Of a stretch of DNA of 15,316 nucleotides, positions 14,950 to 15,316 are shown in pieces. Each line of letters starts with the position of its first letter. Position 1 is the first letter of the stretch. Position numbers and translations under genes: made by a program. Under the pieces are notes generated by a model, which was given only the letters and a program-made list of their open reading frames with translations, did no database searches and was not told the DNA's origin. The stretch is from CAZXMB01 sp964641715 (GTDB lineage Bacteria > Desulfobacterota > BSN033 > UBA1163), in assembly GCA_964641715.1 (NCBI GenBank), contig CAZXMB010000068.1:1-15316 (forward strand), read 5' to 3'.

Positions 14950-15048
14950 CCCCTCCTGCTCCTTCTCTGGAACAGCGGGCCCCCACCGGATTCGGCGGGC
15001 AGGCGTCCTCTGATTACTCAGAGTTTGGCTTTATCTACAGTTAAACAG
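14904..15048 (-). promoter_or_regulatory. Class I cyclic-di-GMP (GEMM-I) riboswitch with an insertion
   Basis: Reading the minus strand, P1 is CUGUUU (15048-15043) with AAACAG (14909-14904). The 5' domain has GAUAAAGCCAAAC, a hairpin CUCUGA-GUAA-UCAGAG with a GNRA tetraloop, then GGACGC (15008-15003). The 3' domain has AAAGCCACGG (from 14949), a short AUCC/GGAU stem and AGCCGGGUUGCC. Known GEMM-I aptamers have GACGCAAAGCC unbroken and the same AGCCGGGUUGCC element; here 53 bases (14950-15002) split the junction. The usual GGC before AAAC reads GCC. Position just ahead of an HD-GYP-like gene fits the known regulon of this riboswitch. Family membership is supported by several independent elements; ligand binding despite the insertion is unknown. 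Confidence 0.75.
14950..15002 (-). other. GC-rich 53-nt insertion within the riboswitch core
   Basis: The segment is about 70% G+C, well above the flanking aptamer. It can fold: CCCGCCG-AATC-CGGTGGG, then CUGUUCC-AGAGAA-GGAGCAG. CCUGC at its start can pair with GCAGG near its end, closing it as an extra arm. Removing it restores a contiguous GGACGCAAAGCC. No clean target duplication is visible. Confidence 0.6.
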
Positions 15049-15057
15049 ATTAATTTT

Positions 15058-15073
15058 TGCAAATTAAGTGCCA
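15058..15073 (-). promoter_or_regulatory. Sigma-54 (RpoN) promoter
   Basis: On the minus strand TGGCAC (15073-15068), five bases TTAAT, then TTGCA (15062-15058) match the sigma-54 -24/-12 consensus TGGCAC-N5-TTGCW exactly, including the invariant GG and GC. The predicted transcription start, about 12 bases on (near 15047), coincides with the first base pairs of riboswitch P1. Confidence 0.72.
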
Positions 15074-15117
15074 AAAAGGCTTTATACTTAATTAATTGAT
15101 TTTTATAGATTTATTAA

Positions 15118-15147
15118 AATTTGAGGATTTAAAAAAGGTCTCAAATT
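15118..15147. promoter_or_regulatory. 8-bp dyad, possible enhancer site for a sigma-54 activator
   Basis: AATTTGAG (15118-15125) and CTCAAATT (15140-15147) form a perfect dyad with a 14-base spacer, about 70 to 100 bases upstream of the predicted sigma-54 start. That is a usual position for an activator-binding site. The flanks are AT-rich, so chance is possible. Confidence 0.3.
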
Positions 15148-15201
15148 GACATTTTCCGACATGAATAGTTCAAAATACGTCCTTTTTCGATTGACCGGCA
15201 A

Positions 15202-15243
15202 GTGCCCCGCAAGCCCCGCCTTGTAGGCGGGGTCAAGGGGCAC
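15202..15243. repeat. Nested GC-rich palindrome, copy 1
   Basis: Outer arms GTGCCCC (15202-15208) and GGGGCAC (15237-15243) enclose inner arms CCCCGCC (15214-15220) and GGCGGGG (15226-15232) with loop TTGTA. The inner unit recurs at 15273-15291. This could be a terminator for a gene beyond the window or a dispersed repeat. Confidence 0.55.
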
Positions 15244-15268
15244 AATATAAATGAGATTTCCTTTCCGG

Positions 15269-15297
15269 GAAGCCCCGCCCTGTGGGCGGGGAGCTTC
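15269..15297. repeat. GC-rich palindrome, copy 2
   Basis: CCCCGCCC (15273-15280), loop TGT, GGGCGGGG (15284-15291), extended by GAAG/CTTC across a two-base bulge. It shares the AGCCCCGCC-N5-GGCGGGG unit with copy 1, 40 bases away. No gene is seen from 15074 to the window end (15316) beyond these palindromes and the dyad at 15118-15147. Confidence 0.55.
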
Positions 15298-15316
15298 ACT
15301 CTTTGATTCTCGACCG

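Noticed and set aside
14881..15099. Plus-strand open frame of 72 codons
   Set aside because: It runs antisense through the riboswitch, its insertion and the sigma-54 promoter; composition is shaped by those elements and no protein family is recognisable.
1..15316. CRISPR arrays, tRNA or rRNA genes, insertion sequences
   Set aside because: No regular spaced repeats, cloverleaf-like sequences, rRNA signatures or transposase-like frames were seen on either strand.

Overview
The window looks like a chromosomal segment of an anaerobic, Gram-negative bacterium, most likely a deltaproteobacterium (Desulfobacterota-like). This rests on several things: a tungsten/molybdenum aldehyde:ferredoxin oxidoreductase (AOR) family protein, an ADP-heptose (LPS) biosynthesis gene, an hrcA-grpE-dnaK heat-shock block, a sigma-54 promoter, and a cyclic-di-GMP riboswitch whose 3' half closely resembles the Geobacter type. 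The lineage is an inference from gene content; no rRNA or tRNA is present.

Region 1 (1-6452, minus strand) is a compact catabolic operon. In transcription order it holds a GntR/FCD regulator, an RraA-like aldolase, an Ldh2-family 2-hydroxyacid dehydrogenase, an AOR-family oxidoreductase, a short-chain dehydrogenase, a small cupin and a creatininase-superfamily hydrolase resembling 3-dehydro-scyllo-inosose hydrolases. Most gaps are under 20 bases. A consensus-like promoter and a 49-bp AT-rich dyad precede the regulator. Together the genes suggest oxidation and hydrolytic ring opening of a cyclic polyol or sugar-acid-like compound, retro-aldol cleavage, and ferredoxin-linked oxidation of an aldehyde. 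The substrate is unknown.

Region 2 (6453-13812, plus strand) is housekeeping: rfaE2/hldC (heptose-1-P adenylyltransferase), thiL, hrcA, grpE, dnaK, a strong symmetrical terminator, an RHH/PIN toxin-antitoxin pair, then ftsY. Palindromic repeats with a CTTTGGCAAAG-like core flank rfaE2.

Region 3 (13867-15316) is the most unusual part. A membrane HD-GYP-like protein on the minus strand has all HD metal ligands but a lost GYP motif. It is preceded by a consensus sigma-54 promoter, a class I c-di-GMP (GEMM-I) riboswitch starting almost at the predicted transcription start, and a rod-like terminator that competes with the aptamer. The aptamer carries a GC-rich 53-nt insertion in its most conserved junction, between GGACGC and AAAGCC. 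The window ends with two GC-rich palindromes and no recognisable gene.
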